A stretch of 64,000 nt of DNA from CAVTUU01 sp045804965 (GCA_045804965.1 JBJMMD010000006.1:48076-112075), one strand, 5' to 3'; numbered from the stretch's first letter, positions 45,068 to 54,504 are shown. Numbers and translations: made by a program. Notes: a model not told the origin generated them from the sequence alone.

Positions 45068-45203
45068 GTTCCCTCACCCGGCGCTTCGCGCCATCCTCTC
45101 CCGTGCGCGGGCGAGGGAACGTTAATAATGCGGCCACAAGTTGTTCTCGATTTGTTATGAGCCGTAATGAGAGTTCCCCTTCTCCCTCGCGAGGGAGAAG
45201 GGG
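45068..45203. repeat. Palindromic repeat pair between convergent genes
   Basis: GTTCCCTC (45068-45075) pairs with GAGGGAAC (45113-45120) around a smaller GGCGC-TTC-GCGCC hairpin. A perfect 28-base palindrome, CCCCTTCTCCCTCG and its complement, occupies 45176-45203. These resemble dispersed bacterial palindromic elements of the 'CTCACCC...GGGAGAGGG' type and may act as a bidirectional terminator. Confidence 0.65.
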
Positions 45204-45233
45204 CAGCGGTTGAGGGAAAGGATGAGGGATCTA

Positions 45234-46610
45234 TTACCCCACCATTCCATCGTCTTTCATGCGAGTCAGCACGCGGTCGAAGGCCTCGATCGTGTGATCG
45301 ACGTCGGCCTGAGTGTGGGCGACGCAGAACATGCCGCCGCCGTTGAAAAGGTCCACGCCTTCAATTGCCATGCCAAGACTGAGTGGTGTCGCGAGACCCG
45401 CCTTTTGGCTTGCTTTGAGCTTCTCCGGCGAGATGCCTTCGGGGATTTGGAGATCGGCCGCGGTACGATTACGGCATTCCTCACCGAGGATGATGTGGAA
45501 GACCGAGCTATCACCCCAGGCACAACCGAGAACGCTTTGACGCTCGAACACGGCATTGATGCCCGCCCGGAGACTGGCCGCAAGGCGGTCGCAGTGCTGC
45601 TGCACCGTGGAGTCGGCGCACTTGCGAAGGCAGACCGCGCCGGCAGTTGCCGTCAGTGGATTGGCGTTGAACGTGCCGGGATGGCCGACTTTCTTTCTGT
45701 TCCAGTCCGGCTCGTCCTTGAAGGCGAGGTGTTGCAAGACCTCGGTTCGCCCGGCAACCGCGCCGCCGGGGAGTCCACCAGCGACGATTTTAGCGAGCGT
45801 AGTCAGGTCGGGCGTGACGTTGAACCTGGCTTGAGCGCCGCCCGGCGACCAGCGGAAACCGGTGATGACCTCATCGAAAATGAGGACTACGCCGTGTTTT
45901 CTCGTCAACTCACGAAGTGACTCAAGGAACCCGTCGACCAGTGGAATCGTAGCCCAGGATGCGCCGCTTGGCTCAATGATCACGCCCGCGACGTCGCCCT
46001 GCGCCAGGCGTTCTTCGACCATGGCCGGATCGTTTGCGGGGAGCACGACGACAGTGCCCAGTACCTCGGGTGGAACGCCAGGAATGGTCTGGCTGTCGTA
46101 CGGCGGTTTTTCACCCTTGATGAGGTAATCGTTCCAGCCGTGGAAATGACCCTGAAACTTAACGATAACGTTCTTGCCGGTACGAGCACGGGCGAGGCGT
46201 TGGGCAAGCAGCGTCGCCTCGGTTCCGGATGCGACGAAGCGGACTTGCTCCGCACTCGGAATCAATTTTGAGATCTGCTCGGCCCAAACAATTTCGGCTT
46301 CGTGTCCGGCGCCATAGTGGGTGCCGTTGGTAAGCTGTGCGGCGACGGCGCCAGTGACGTCAGGGTCACCATGACCGAGAATCAGCGCGCCGTGGCCCAT
46401 TGCAAAGTCGATCAACTCATGGCCGTCCACATCCCATTTGTGGCCGCCTTGGGATCGTTTGACATACAGGGGAAACGGTTTGATGTACCGTCCGTCGTGA
46501 GCAATACCACCGGCGATGATGTTGCGGGCGCGGCCGTAAAGTGCCATGGATCCGGCGAATTGCACTTCGTACTGGGATAGGATGGTGTTCTTCACCGGCG
46601 CCTGGACCAT
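45234..46610 (-). CDS. Class III aminotransferase, glutamate-1-semialdehyde aminomutase-like
   Basis: A 458-residue PLP enzyme. It has GHGALILGHGDPDV, AEQVRFVASGTEATLLAQRLARA, the cofactor Asp region LIFDEVITGFRWSPGGAQ, and the Schiff-base lysine in LAKIVAGGLPGGAVAG. This is the GSAM-like branch used for many beta- or omega-amino acids; no heme genes flank it, so HemL is not assumed. ATG 46610 has GAGGAGAG upstream. It converges on the MocA-like gene across the palindromic repeat. Confidence 0.8.
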   Translation of the reverse strand: MVQAPVKNTILSQYEVQFAGSMALYGRARNIIAGGIAHDGRYIKPFPLYVKRSQGGHKWDVDGHELIDFAMGHGALILGHGDPDVTGAVAAQLTNGTHYGAGHEAEIVWAEQISKLIPSAEQVRFVASGTEATLLAQRLARARTGKNVIVKFQGHFHGWNDYLIKGEKPPYDSQTIPGVPPEVLGTVVVLPANDPAMVEERLAQGDVAGVIIEPSGASWATIPLVDGFLESLRELTRKHGVVLIFDEVITGFRWSPGGAQARFNVTPDLTTLAKIVAGGLPGGAVAGRTEVLQHLAFKDEPDWNRKKVGHPGTFNANPLTATAGAVCLRKCADSTVQQHCDRLAASLRAGINAVFERQSVLGCAWGDSSVFHIILGEECRNRTAADLQIPEGISPEKLKASQKAGLATPLSLGMAIEGVDLFNGGGMFCVAHTQADVDHTIEAFDRVLTRMKDDGMVG

Positions 46611-46732
46611 GGGACTCTCCTCTACGTGTTTGCGATTGGGAAGGAAAGGTCACTCGTCTGTATGAGTATAGGCGGGAGTACGGAAACGGGTAAAGTTCAG
46701 CCGGAGAATCAGTCAAGTGTTTGGAGTGCAAA

Positions 46733-46975
46733 ATGGAACGTTTCTTTCAGATCCGTGTCGACACCGAAGGGTTGACCAACGAGGCGTATGCGTTCGTGAT
46801 CGATCCGACGCCGAGACGCAACGAGCGCCCCTTCATTCAAGAGCTGCACGACCTCTATCCGGAGATGGTCGATGTCCTTGAGTGCATGGTGATCGACGGC
46901 ACTGAAGAGCGGCAAGATGTCGCCGACTACATCGATACCGTCTTTCCTCAGGAGGCGCCGTTCAAGCCATCCTAG
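46733..46975 (+). CDS. Small hypothetical protein
   Basis: An 80-residue acidic protein, MERFFQIRVDTEGLTNEAYAF..., with predicted alpha/beta structure and no recognised family. ATG 46733 is chosen because GGAG lies six bases upstream. It is divergent from the aminotransferase and 35 bp upstream of the D-cysteine desulfhydrase-like gene, with which it may be cotranscribed. Confidence 0.5.
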   Translation: MERFFQIRVDTEGLTNEAYAFVIDPTPRRNERPFIQELHDLYPEMVDVLECMVIDGTEERQDVADYIDTVFPQEAPFKPS

Positions 46976-47010
46976 CGCTGGCTGAGCTACGGCCGTAAGC
47001 AGGAGCTACG

Positions 47011-48000
47011 ATGAAGCTCGCCAGTTTTCCCCGGTTTCCGTTGACGATCACGCCAACTCCACTTCAGCGCGCGCTCAATCTCGAAATGGCCCTCGGCGAT
47101 CGATCACCGCGGATCTACTTGAAGCGCGACGATCTCAACGGACTGGCCTTCGGCGGAAATAAGGCGCGCAAGCTTGAGTATTTGGTCGCGGCGGCCTTGG
47201 CCGAGGGCGCGACCATGCTCGTCACCGAAGGGGCCGCGCAGTCGAACCACGCTCGTCTGACCGCAGCTGCGGCGGCACTCGCCGGCTTGAAATGCACGCT
47301 TGTGCTCGACACGAGACGCGGAGCGGACGTGCAGGGTAATTTGCTGCTCGACAAACTCTTAGCCGCTGACGTCGTGTTCGCTTCTACCCGGGAAGAGCGG
47401 CGGGCGCGGATGACCACCATCGGCGAGGAGCTGACGGCGAAAGGTGAGCGGCCGTATATCATCCCGACTGGCGGAAGCGTACCGTTGGGCGCGCTCGGCT
47501 ACGTCGCGGCGATGGATGAACTGAATAACCAACTAGTTGAAATCGGCGAACGACCGGCGCGACTCTACTTCGGGACTGGATCACAAGGCACGCAAGCGGG
47601 AATCGCGGTTGGTTCGATCGTGTTTGACGTGCCCTTCAAACCCCTCGGCATCGCGGTCGAAGATACGGAACGAGAATTGTCTGAGCAGGGATTGCCGCTG
47701 GCGCAAGCAACCGCGGACTTAATTGAAGTCGATCATCGGATCGGACCGGATGACTATTGCATTGACGACGCTTTTGTTGGACCCGGATACGCTTTTCCGA
47801 CGACGGAAGGGATCGAGGCGATCCGGTTGGTGGCCAAGACGGAGGCGGTTTTTCTCGAGCCGGTGTACACGGCAAAGGCAATGGCCGGGATGATCGCGCA
47901 TATCCGCGCCGGACATTTCCAACCGAATGAGTCGGTCGTGTTCCTGCACACGGGCGGTGGGCCGTCGATTTTCGCCAACGCCGAATCGCTCGCCGAATAG
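47011..48000 (+). CDS. D-cysteine desulfhydrase / ACC deaminase family PLP enzyme
   Basis: A 329-residue fold-type II PLP enzyme with TPLQRALNLEMALG, KRDDLNGLAFGGNKARKLEYL (Lys in GGNKARK binds PLP) and TEGAAQSNHARLTAAAAA. The latter is the D-cysteine desulfhydrase/ACC deaminase signature. The C-terminus has LYFGTGSQGTQAGIAVG and FLHTGGGPSIFA. D-cysteine desulfhydrase releases sulfide, ammonia and pyruvate; ACC deaminase is the alternative activity within the family. It precedes priA on the same strand. Confidence 0.8.
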   Translation: MKLASFPRFPLTITPTPLQRALNLEMALGDRSPRIYLKRDDLNGLAFGGNKARKLEYLVAAALAEGATMLVTEGAAQSNHARLTAAAAALAGLKCTLVLDTRRGADVQGNLLLDKLLAADVVFASTREERRARMTTIGEELTAKGERPYIIPTGGSVPLGALGYVAAMDELNNQLVEIGERPARLYFGTGSQGTQAGIAVGSIVFDVPFKPLGIAVEDTERELSEQGLPLAQATADLIEVDHRIGPDDYCIDDAFVGPGYAFPTTEGIEAIRLVAKTEAVFLEPVYTAKAMAGMIAHIRAGHFQPNESVVFLHTGGGPSIFANAESLAE

Positions 48001-48056
48001 CCCCTGACAAATTGGCACATCTGTTCTGATTTCGACTCACGTTGTACGCTGACCGC

Positions 48057-50549
48057 ATGGACGACGACGTTTTGCCGGTCTCAAGACTTCGCGGCACACC
48101 GCTCATTGCAGAGGTGGCGGTCGATGGCGCGTTTGCCTTCGAGGGCCTCGGCATCCTCAGCTACGAAGTCCCCGCTGAATTGCGGGATCGTGTCGCAGAA
48201 CGCCAGCTCGCATGGGTTCCGCTACGCAAAAAGGTCGTGCTCGGCATCGTCACGGCGCTCCACCAAGCACAGCCCGAGTTCAAGCTGAGGCCGATCTCCG
48301 CCCTCGTCGAACCGGAGTTTCGGCTGAGCGAGGATCAACTCGACATCGCTGCCTGGATTTCGCGGGAGACCGCATCGACGATGTTCGATGCCGCGTCACC
48401 GTACTTACCCCCCGGCGCGACGCATCGAGCGATCGAGTGGCTCCGCTTGTCCGAGTCCGCCGAGATGCCGGAAGACTTGACGCCCGCGCAGCGAAAAGTC
48501 GTCGCCTACTTGAAAGAGCATGATGAGGCTCCGATTGAGGCGGTCAGGCAAGCCCTCAGGAAGCGTCTGACGACCGTTATCGCCAAGCTCGAAAGGTGCG
48601 GCGTGGTTGAGAGATCGACGCGCGTGGTCGATCGACTACCGAAGGAACGATCGGATCGATACATCCGGCTGCTCGAACCAGACCGCGAAGTGGGAATTGA
48701 AGCGCCGAGTCAGAAGGCAGTCGTTGACTATCTCGCGCTGCGCAGAAGACTCGGTCCTGCGGGGGGGAGCACATATGTGCCGCTGCGCGACGTGCTTGAC
48801 CGCACCGGAACCGATCACGGCGTTGTCTCGGCGCTGGCGAGGAAAGGCGTCATCGAAGCAATCGATGTGCCCAAACCTCGGCCCGTGGCTGTGTCGACCG
48901 TCGCCGCTGCCCCAGAGCTGACCGCGGAGCAGTCGATGGCGTGGCGAACGATCGAGCAGGCATTGGTCGACCGTCGCTCGCGGCCGATTCTGATTCATGG
49001 AGTAACGGGCAGCGGTAAGACCGAGCTCTATCTGCGGGCGGTCGCGTGGTGTCTTAGGCACGGCCGTTCGGCAATTGTCCTCGTTCCCGAAATTGCGCTC
49101 GCATCCCAAGTCGTGCGGCGATTCACCGCGAGGTTTCCTGGCCGCGTCGGGGTGCTCCACTCCGCCATGCCCGATTCACAACGGTTCGCGCGCTGGCAGG
49201 CGATCGCGGTCGGTCAACACGACGTGGTGGTCGGTCCCCGCTCTGCGCTCTTTGCGCCGGTCTGCGATCTTGGTCTGATTGTGATCGATGAGGAACATGA
49301 GGGAGCGTACAAACAAGAGAGCGAACCGCGATACAAGGCCCGAGCCTTGGCCGAGATGATCGCGCAGCAACAACGAGCGGTGGTACTGTTCGGCAGCGCC
49401 ACGCCGTCTGTCGAAACTTATCGCCGAGCCGAAATTGGCGAGATAGGGTTGCTCGAGCTGAAAGCGAGAGTCGACCCGCTGGCGATCAATCGCGATACCG
49501 ATGGCCGCGTCGGGGAACTCGACCTGCCTAATGTGGAAATCGTTGACATGCGCCTGGAGCTTCACCGCGGCAATACTTCCCTCTTCAGCGAGCGCCTGAC
49601 TGAATTCCTGGTGCGCACACTGAAGCGGCGCGAGCAGGCGATGTTGTTGCTCAACCGGCGCGGGACATCGACGATCGTGATTTGCCGGAGCTGCGGCGAT
49701 GTCGTGAACTGTCCGTTCTGCGATGTGTCCATGGTTTATCACCAGGATCGCGGCCGGCTGCTGTGCCACCGCTGCAATCACCGGCAGTTTCCGCCGCAGG
49801 CGTGTGCATCGTGTAGCGGACAGCTCGACTACTTCGGGGCCGGCACGCAACGGGTCGAGGCCGAGGTCAAGCGGCTCCTCCCCGAAGCTCGGGTGCTGCG
49901 GTGGGACCAGGACTCGGTGCGGCGGCATGGCGGACACGACGTGTTGTTGAATCGGATTGAGAAGCGTGAAGTCGATATCGTCGTCGGCACGCAAATGATC
50001 GCCAAGGGATTTGACTTGCCGATGGTGACCGCCATTGGAGTCGTCCACGCCGACACGATGCTCCACCTTCCCGACTTTCGCTCCGGCGAACGCACGTTTC
50101 AACTTCTGACGCAGGTCGCGGGACGGGCGGGGAGACGTGCGCCCGGCGGTGCGGTCGTCATTCAGAGTTACACGCCGGACCACTATGCGATTCAGGCAGC
50201 GGCCCGACACGATTTTCATGCGTTCTATGTCGAGGAAATCGATTTCCGGCGGATGCACGGATTTCCGCCTTTCACCCGTCTTGTCCGGTATCTCTACCGC
50301 CATCAAAACGAAGAAGAGTGCGCGGTTGAATCTGAAGACATGGCGCGGGACCTCGGTCGCCACATCAAGCGCTGCGGCGCCGTCGCCGACTTGCTCGGTC
50401 CCACACCCGCGTTTGCCAGCCGGATTCGCGGCAAATATCAGTGGCAGATCGTGCTCAGGGCGAATCCCGCCGACATGGAACGACTGCTCGACGGATTGCC
50501 GATTCGGCCCGGTTGGTGGGTCGACGTCGATCCCCAAAGCATGCTTTGA
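48057..50549 (+). CDS. priA: Primosomal protein N' (replication restart helicase)
   Basis: An 830-residue SF2 helicase. The N-terminal DNA-binding region (about 15-110) precedes the helicase core with Walker A IHGVTGSGKTELYLRA, IDEEHEGAYKQESEPRYKAR (DEEH box) and VVLFGSATPS. The zinc-binding cysteine cluster is complete: CRSCGDVVNCPFCD, then CHRCNH and CASCSG. The C-terminal helicase lobe has IVVGTQMIAKGFDLPMVT and VAGRAGR. PriA reloads the replisome at stalled forks. ATG 48057 is used; an in-frame TTG at 48042 is the alternative. Confidence 0.9.
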   Translation: MDDDVLPVSRLRGTPLIAEVAVDGAFAFEGLGILSYEVPAELRDRVAERQLAWVPLRKKVVLGIVTALHQAQPEFKLRPISALVEPEFRLSEDQLDIAAWISRETASTMFDAASPYLPPGATHRAIEWLRLSESAEMPEDLTPAQRKVVAYLKEHDEAPIEAVRQALRKRLTTVIAKLERCGVVERSTRVVDRLPKERSDRYIRLLEPDREVGIEAPSQKAVVDYLALRRRLGPAGGSTYVPLRDVLDRTGTDHGVVSALARKGVIEAIDVPKPRPVAVSTVAAAPELTAEQSMAWRTIEQALVDRRSRPILIHGVTGSGKTELYLRAVAWCLRHGRSAIVLVPEIALASQVVRRFTARFPGRVGVLHSAMPDSQRFARWQAIAVGQHDVVVGPRSALFAPVCDLGLIVIDEEHEGAYKQESEPRYKARALAEMIAQQQRAVVLFGSATPSVETYRRAEIGEIGLLELKARVDPLAINRDTDGRVGELDLPNVEIVDMRLELHRGNTSLFSERLTEFLVRTLKRREQAMLLLNRRGTSTIVICRSCGDVVNCPFCDVSMVYHQDRGRLLCHRCNHRQFPPQACASCSGQLDYFGAGTQRVEAEVKRLLPEARVLRWDQDSVRRHGGHDVLLNRIEKREVDIVVGTQMIAKGFDLPMVTAIGVVHADTMLHLPDFRSGERTFQLLTQVAGRAGRRAPGGAVVIQSYTPDHYAIQAAARHDFHAFYVEEIDFRRMHGFPPFTRLVRYLYRHQNEEECAVESEDMARDLGRHIKRCGAVADLLGPTPAFASRIRGKYQWQIVLRANPADMERLLDGLPIRPGWWVDVDPQSML

Positions 50550-50568
50550 AATCCTCCGTCAAGCTCCG

Positions 50569-51384
50569 TCAGATTCCTTGACCCTCTCGGGGATCGCTAC
50601 GCAGTTGGACGACATACGCAAAGAATGCATCGGGGCCTTGTTCATACGCCTTCACTAGTTCGTTGAGATAAAGAGCGCCGACCGATCCAGCGTAGCTGAT
50701 CCCAGTGTACGTTCCGTTGGGACCGTGGATTTCGATCCAATACCTGGCTTCAGCGGAATGCGCTGCGACTTCTTCCTCGGCTTCGACGCCGTTTTGGAGC
50801 TTCGTACATTTATACGTCTGGTAACAAGCGGTTCCAAATATTTCACGATGCGCGTGCGTTGCTTCATGGATCAGGAGGGCTGCGAGTTCGTCGTCTCTCA
50901 GAACTGATAAGACGTCTCTGTTGATCACGATCTCGTATTCCAAATGTCCCGGGGAATAGTTGTTTGTGAAGTAACCACCGTTGTAATCCAATCTCTTCAC
51001 ATCTATGCACACCGAATGCACAATCAACTCCTCCCCGAGGCGCTCGCCGTCTGTTGTTCTCTCCATTTGGACAAACGCGCGTTCGATCGCTTTGCGTTCC
51101 CAACGCTTTGATCCCGAACAATAAGTAAGTCCGGATTCTCCTGTGATTGGAAAACGTTCTTCTTTGGCAGAAAGGTTGAATTCGGCGACCGAAAAAGTCG
51201 CCAAGAGAGCAATAACCACAATGACGATGAGAATCAACCGCTTCCGGAGACGAATTCGACCTCGAACCGTCTCGTTCGGGGGCGGGAGGCTGCGAGTCGT
51301 CGAAAAAAAGGAATCCTGGTGAAATGGTTGCGTCTCTTGACCCGCGCTGGAGCGTTCCTCGTCGTTCACGGCATGACCTGCCAC
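50569..51384 (-). CDS. Putative membrane-anchored zinc metallopeptidase, unknown family
   Basis: A 271-residue protein with one membrane helix near residues 48-68 (RLILIVIVVIALLATFSVAEF) and an external C-terminal domain. The motif LLIHEATHAHRE (HExxH, about residue 172) and a downstream EAEEEVAAHSAEARYW about 26 residues later supply a plausible gluzincin-like active site. Four cysteines flank it (CSGSK, VCIDV, ACYQTYKC). The family is not recognised. Its codon use is visibly more AT-rich than the neighbours, suggesting possible acquisition by transfer. It converges on priA. Confidence 0.55.
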   Translation of the reverse strand: MAGHAVNDEERSSAGQETQPFHQDSFFSTTRSLPPPNETVRGRIRLRKRLILIVIVVIALLATFSVAEFNLSAKEERFPITGESGLTYCSGSKRWERKAIERAFVQMERTTDGERLGEELIVHSVCIDVKRLDYNGGYFTNNYSPGHLEYEIVINRDVLSVLRDDELAALLIHEATHAHREIFGTACYQTYKCTKLQNGVEAEEEVAAHSAEARYWIEIHGPNGTYTGISYAGSVGALYLNELVKAYEQGPDAFFAYVVQLRSDPREGQGI

Positions 51385-51632
51385 AGCAATTCGGATTTCA
51401 GAAGGTCACGACAATAGGTCCGTCACGAGGCACGGAGGACAGCACGCGGGCGTCGGCCCTTAAAGCGGAACACATTCACAGGTCGCTGATTAGGTATCCT
51501 TGCGAAGGATCATATCACTGGAGTATGAGTTTCAATCGGGAGTTTGTTGACGATAAGCCCACAGTTGATGGGAACACTCAGCAAACTCCGGGACCCAAAC
51601 ATCGTTTCACATATCAATCGGTTTGCTATGAG

Positions 51633-51661
51633 TTGAGCCGTCAACTCAGACTTGCTATCGT
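51633..51661 (+). promoter_or_regulatory. Candidate sigma70-type promoter for def
   Basis: TTGAGC (51633-51638) and TATCGT (51656-51661) are separated by exactly 17 bases, about 45 bases before the def start codon. The match to TTGACA/TATAAT is 4 of 6 in each box. The rest of 51385-51632 contains no supported gene and is relatively AT-rich. Confidence 0.35.
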
Positions 51662-51706
51662 TTGCGAGGACGGGTCGTCGAGTTCCTTATTGGAGTCTTT
51701 AGTTTC

Positions 51707-52246
51707 ATGGCATTACTGAGAATTTTGGTCGAAGGAGATCCTCGCCTTCGGGAGAAGGCGATCAAGATAAAGTCTGTCGATGGCAGCCTGCGCAAGCTCG
51801 CGGCCGACATGCACGAAACCATGGACGATGCGCCGGGCGTGGGACTGGCCGGACCGCAGGTCGGGGTCATGCGGCGCATTATCGTTATACACGTGCCCGG
51901 CGAGTATGAAGGAGAGGACGAGCCCGACGTTCGGATGACGCTGCTTAACCCCGAAGTGGTGAAGGCGCAGGGCGAAGTGACCGCGGAAGAAGGTTGCCTG
52001 AGCATTCCGTATTGGGTCGGCGACGTGCCCCGGGCGGAGGTCGTGACCGTGAAAGCGATGGATCTCGACGCCAAGCCGGTTCGGTTCAAGGCCAAAGGGT
52101 GGACCGCTCGTGTGTTGCAACACGAGATCGACCACCTCAACGGCATTCTCTTCATCGATCGGGTCGAGGACAAGTCAACGCTTCGCCGGATCGAACCCGC
52201 CGAGGAAGTGAAGCGTGAAGAAGACCTTGTACTGGAGGAAATGTAG
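51707..52246 (+). CDS. def: Peptide deformylase
   Basis: A 179-residue metalloenzyme with the three PDF motifs in order: GVGLAGPQVG (motif 1), EEGCLSIP with the metal-binding Cys (motif 2), and QHEIDHLNG with both histidines and catalytic Glu (motif 3). It removes the N-formyl group from nascent proteins. ATG 51707 begins MALLRILVEGDPRLREKA, the usual PDF opening; a GGAG lies 12 bases upstream. fmt is not adjacent. The gene is followed by a hydrolase relic on the other strand. Confidence 0.92.
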   Translation: MALLRILVEGDPRLREKAIKIKSVDGSLRKLAADMHETMDDAPGVGLAGPQVGVMRRIIVIHVPGEYEGEDEPDVRMTLLNPEVVKAQGEVTAEEGCLSIPYWVGDVPRAEVVTVKAMDLDAKPVRFKAKGWTARVLQHEIDHLNGILFIDRVEDKSTLRRIEPAEEVKREEDLVLEEM

Positions 52247-52389
52247 CTCGATTCTCGGAAACCACATCATTCCGGGCCACATTCGAGCATGAATCGTGGC
52301 CTGACAATACCGAGGACATTGTAGACTTCGAGCGCTTCACGCGGTCCCGAGGTCGGCGCCGACGTCAGATCGGACGACGCGCCCGCGCT

Positions 52390-52620
52390 TCAATTGCCGT
52401 AACTGACGACGTCAACGATGGCTTCCGCAAACGTGCGCGGGGCTTCCTGCGGCAGGTTGTGGCCGATGCCTCCAGCGACGACGCGGTGCTGAGAAGACTT
52501 TGTCGTTGGCGTACCTCGCTGGACATTGTTTTTGCCCCAGTCAGTGGTATTGGCGTCAAACATCCTGTACGTGGATTGGGAGGACGGGGCACATAGAGCG
52601 CGCCGTCCTCCGCTCATCAA
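52390..52620 (-). pseudogene. C-terminal relic of an alpha/beta hydrolase
   Basis: The minus frame ends HRVVAGGIGHNLPQEAPRTFAEAIVDVV, the classic C-terminal segment of alpha/beta hydrolases with the catalytic His in GHNLPQEAP. The preceding 40 codons (FDANTTDWGKNNVQRG) are still alignable in style, but the nucleophile half is missing and there is no credible start. It lies downstream of the epoxide hydrolase-like gene. The rest of 52247-52389 contains nothing recognised. Confidence 0.6.
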
Positions 52621-53826
52621 TTAGCGCAGTTTGCGAAAAGTCGCGCGAACTTCTTCACTGAAGAGCTGCGGCTGTTCCCAGGCCGCGAAGTGAGTACCCT
52701 TCGCCGGCCGGTTGTAATGGATGAGGTTCGGGTACGCCTGCTCGGTCCAACTCCGCGGGGCCTGATAGATTTCGTCGGGAAAGGCGCTGACGCCAGTGTG
52801 GATGGTCACGCCCTTTGGCGCGAAGAAGGCAAGCTTGCTCTCCCAATAGAGCCGCGCGGACGAGACGGCGGTGTTCGTCAACCAGTAGAGGGTAACGTTG
52901 TCGAGGATGTCGTCTCGCGTCAAGCCTTCGGGCTGACCGTCAAAGACGCGCGCGATCATCGCGTAACTCGCCGAATCGTGATCGAGCATCCAGGCGGCCA
53001 GACCAACCGGCGAATCCGCGAGCGCGTACAGCGTCTGCGGGCGGTTCGCCATCTCTGAGGCGTAGCCCAGACCGTGCTTGTAGAAAAAGTCGAGCTGGTC
53101 CCAGGCGCGCCGTTCGTCGGCGGAGAGGTCGGAAGGCGGCGGGCTGCCGGCGTTCAACGCCTGCTGGATCGCATCGGGGACGGCGGCCGGCATGTTGGTG
53201 TGAATGCCGATCAATTCCGGAGGCTGCTGCAGCGCCATCTGCTCGGTGACGGCATTTCCCCAGTCGCCGCCCTGGGCTACGTACCGCGTGTAGCCGAGGC
53301 GCTGCATCAGCACGATCCACGCCCGAGCGGTGCGGATCGGGTCCCAGCCGATCGTTGTCGGCTTCCCGGAAAAGCCGTGACCCGGCAGCGACGGAATCAC
53401 CAGATGGAAGGCATCCTCCGCGCTCGCGCTATGGGCCGTGGGATTCGTCAAGGGCTCGATAATCTTCAGCTGCTCGATAACCGAGCCGGGCCAGCCGTGC
53501 GTGACGATCAGTGGCAAGGCATTCGCGTGCTGGGACTTGACGTGGACGAAGTGGATGTCCAGCCCGTCGATCTCGGTGATGAACTGCGGCAGGGCGTTGA
53601 GTTTCGCCTCCATCCTTCGCCAGTCGTAATCGGTGGCCCAACGCTGAGCGAGTTTCTGCATCGTTGCGAACTGCACGCCCTGCGACGAATCGGCGACGGT
53701 CTCGCGTTCCGGCCACTTGGTCGCGGCGATGCGGCGGCGGAGGTCGTCGAGCGCCTCCTGCAGCGCCTCGTAGCGGAAGGGGCGGATGGCGGTCTCAACC
53801 TCAGGCTTCGTCGGTGTTGCGGACAT
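52621..53826 (-). CDS. Epoxide hydrolase N-terminal domain-containing alpha/beta hydrolase
   Basis: A 401-residue protein. The EHN region is at residues about 10-115 (IRPFRYEALQEALDDLRRRI...WPERET), with the oxyanion HGWPGS near 120, nucleophile Asp in AQGGDWGNAV near 190, and the catalytic His in GTHFAAWEQP near 380. This is the microsomal-epoxide-hydrolase-like family; substrate unknown. ATG 53826 has GGAAGG upstream. Its C-terminal FSEEVRATFRKLR is also found as a relic at 56.3 kb. Confidence 0.85.
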   Translation of the reverse strand: MSATPTKPEVETAIRPFRYEALQEALDDLRRRIAATKWPERETVADSSQGVQFATMQKLAQRWATDYDWRRMEAKLNALPQFITEIDGLDIHFVHVKSQHANALPLIVTHGWPGSVIEQLKIIEPLTNPTAHSASAEDAFHLVIPSLPGHGFSGKPTTIGWDPIRTARAWIVLMQRLGYTRYVAQGGDWGNAVTEQMALQQPPELIGIHTNMPAAVPDAIQQALNAGSPPPSDLSADERRAWDQLDFFYKHGLGYASEMANRPQTLYALADSPVGLAAWMLDHDSASYAMIARVFDGQPEGLTRDDILDNVTLYWLTNTAVSSARLYWESKLAFFAPKGVTIHTGVSAFPDEIYQAPRSWTEQAYPNLIHYNRPAKGTHFAAWEQPQLFSEEVRATFRKLR

Positions 53827-54000
53827 GGTAGTTTCCTTCCCGGTGGCGGCTCGTCAGTTCCAAATACCGATACGGTGGGCGATTGCAGAGGCCCATCTGC
53901 CGCGTTCGCCCCTTGGCTTCCTTGACGGCCGCGAGCGCGGCGAAGATGACGTCGGCGACGGACTGCTCGTGCGAGATCATGAGCAGGATACCCTAGGACA
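53827..54000 (-). pseudogene. C-terminal relic of an alpha/beta hydrolase
   Basis: The minus frame reads, after a TAG near 53993-53995, GILLMISHEQSVADVIFAAL, matching GSHVIMISQPQAVTDVIMAAI at the C-terminus of the intact hydrolase at 56.5 kb. Nothing upstream of about 54060 matches, so only about 25 codons survive. The frame then runs on into the leader of the epoxide-hydrolase gene. Confidence 0.55.
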
Positions 54001-54068
54001 TCGCCGAGGCGAGTCGGCCCCAGCCGTGGAGTCGGAAACCGAGCGCGATCACGAGACTGCGACAAAGC

Positions 54069-54260
54069 TCACGCTGCCGGCTCGAAGAAAGTCCCGCTAG
54101 CTCGCTCTCCTAATCTTGAGGCCTCTTCGTTGGAGACGATCTCGATCTGGTCGTGCGCGAAGCCAGCCTCGCCCAGCGCCGCGACGATCTTGCGGAGCGA
54201 GTACGCCAACTGACGGGAAGAGAGAACGGTTCGGGTGTGATCGCTTGGTTCGTTCTTCAT
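54069..54260 (-). CDS. Small hypothetical protein
   Basis: A 63-residue protein, MKNEPSDHTRTVLSSRQLAYSLRKIVAALGEAGFAHDQIEIVSNEE... A perfect GGAGG five bases before ATG 54260 supports real translation. One amphipathic helix dominates and no family is recognised. It lies in the minus-strand hydrolase array between a hydrolase relic and the 60-residue membrane protein. Confidence 0.5.
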   Translation of the reverse strand: MKNEPSDHTRTVLSSRQLAYSLRKIVAALGEAGFAHDQIEIVSNEEASRLGERASGTFFEPAA

Positions 54261-54321
54261 CAGTGCCTCCGAGATCCATTCCGTGAGCGGGGACCATGTT
54301 GGACTTCGCCCTGATCGATGG

Positions 54322-54504
54322 TCACGACAGGATTCTTCTTGCTTCCTCAATCTGATCGGCTCCATCGTGGGCACTCGTCTCGGCCGTACGGCGAATTCGC
54401 TCGTTCTGGATCAGATTCCGGATCATGGCCACGACCACGATCGTCGCCCCGAGTAGGAAGGGCGCCATCACCACCGACAGCGTCAGCAACCAATCGCCTG
54501 ACAT
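54322..54504 (-). CDS. Small single-pass membrane protein
   Basis: A 60-residue protein: MSGDWLLTLSVVMAPFLLGATIVVVAMIRNLIQ..., a membrane helix at about 6-28, then a charged cytoplasmic tail. AAGGAGG seven bases before ATG 54504 is close to an ideal ribosome binding site. No family is recognised. A similar tiny membrane protein is encoded at 58.7 kb in the same array. Confidence 0.5.
   Translation of the reverse strand: MSGDWLLTLSVVMAPFLLGATIVVVAMIRNLIQNERIRRTAETSAHDGADQIEEARRILS

Noticed and set aside
45176..45203. CRISPR repeat
   Set aside because: A single perfect palindrome without regularly spaced copies; it fits a dispersed palindromic element instead.
49176..50537. 453-codon open frame antisense to priA
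   Set aside because: It exactly shadows a gene with all PriA motifs; its translation is Arg/His-rich with no family features. High GC content keeps such antisense frames open.
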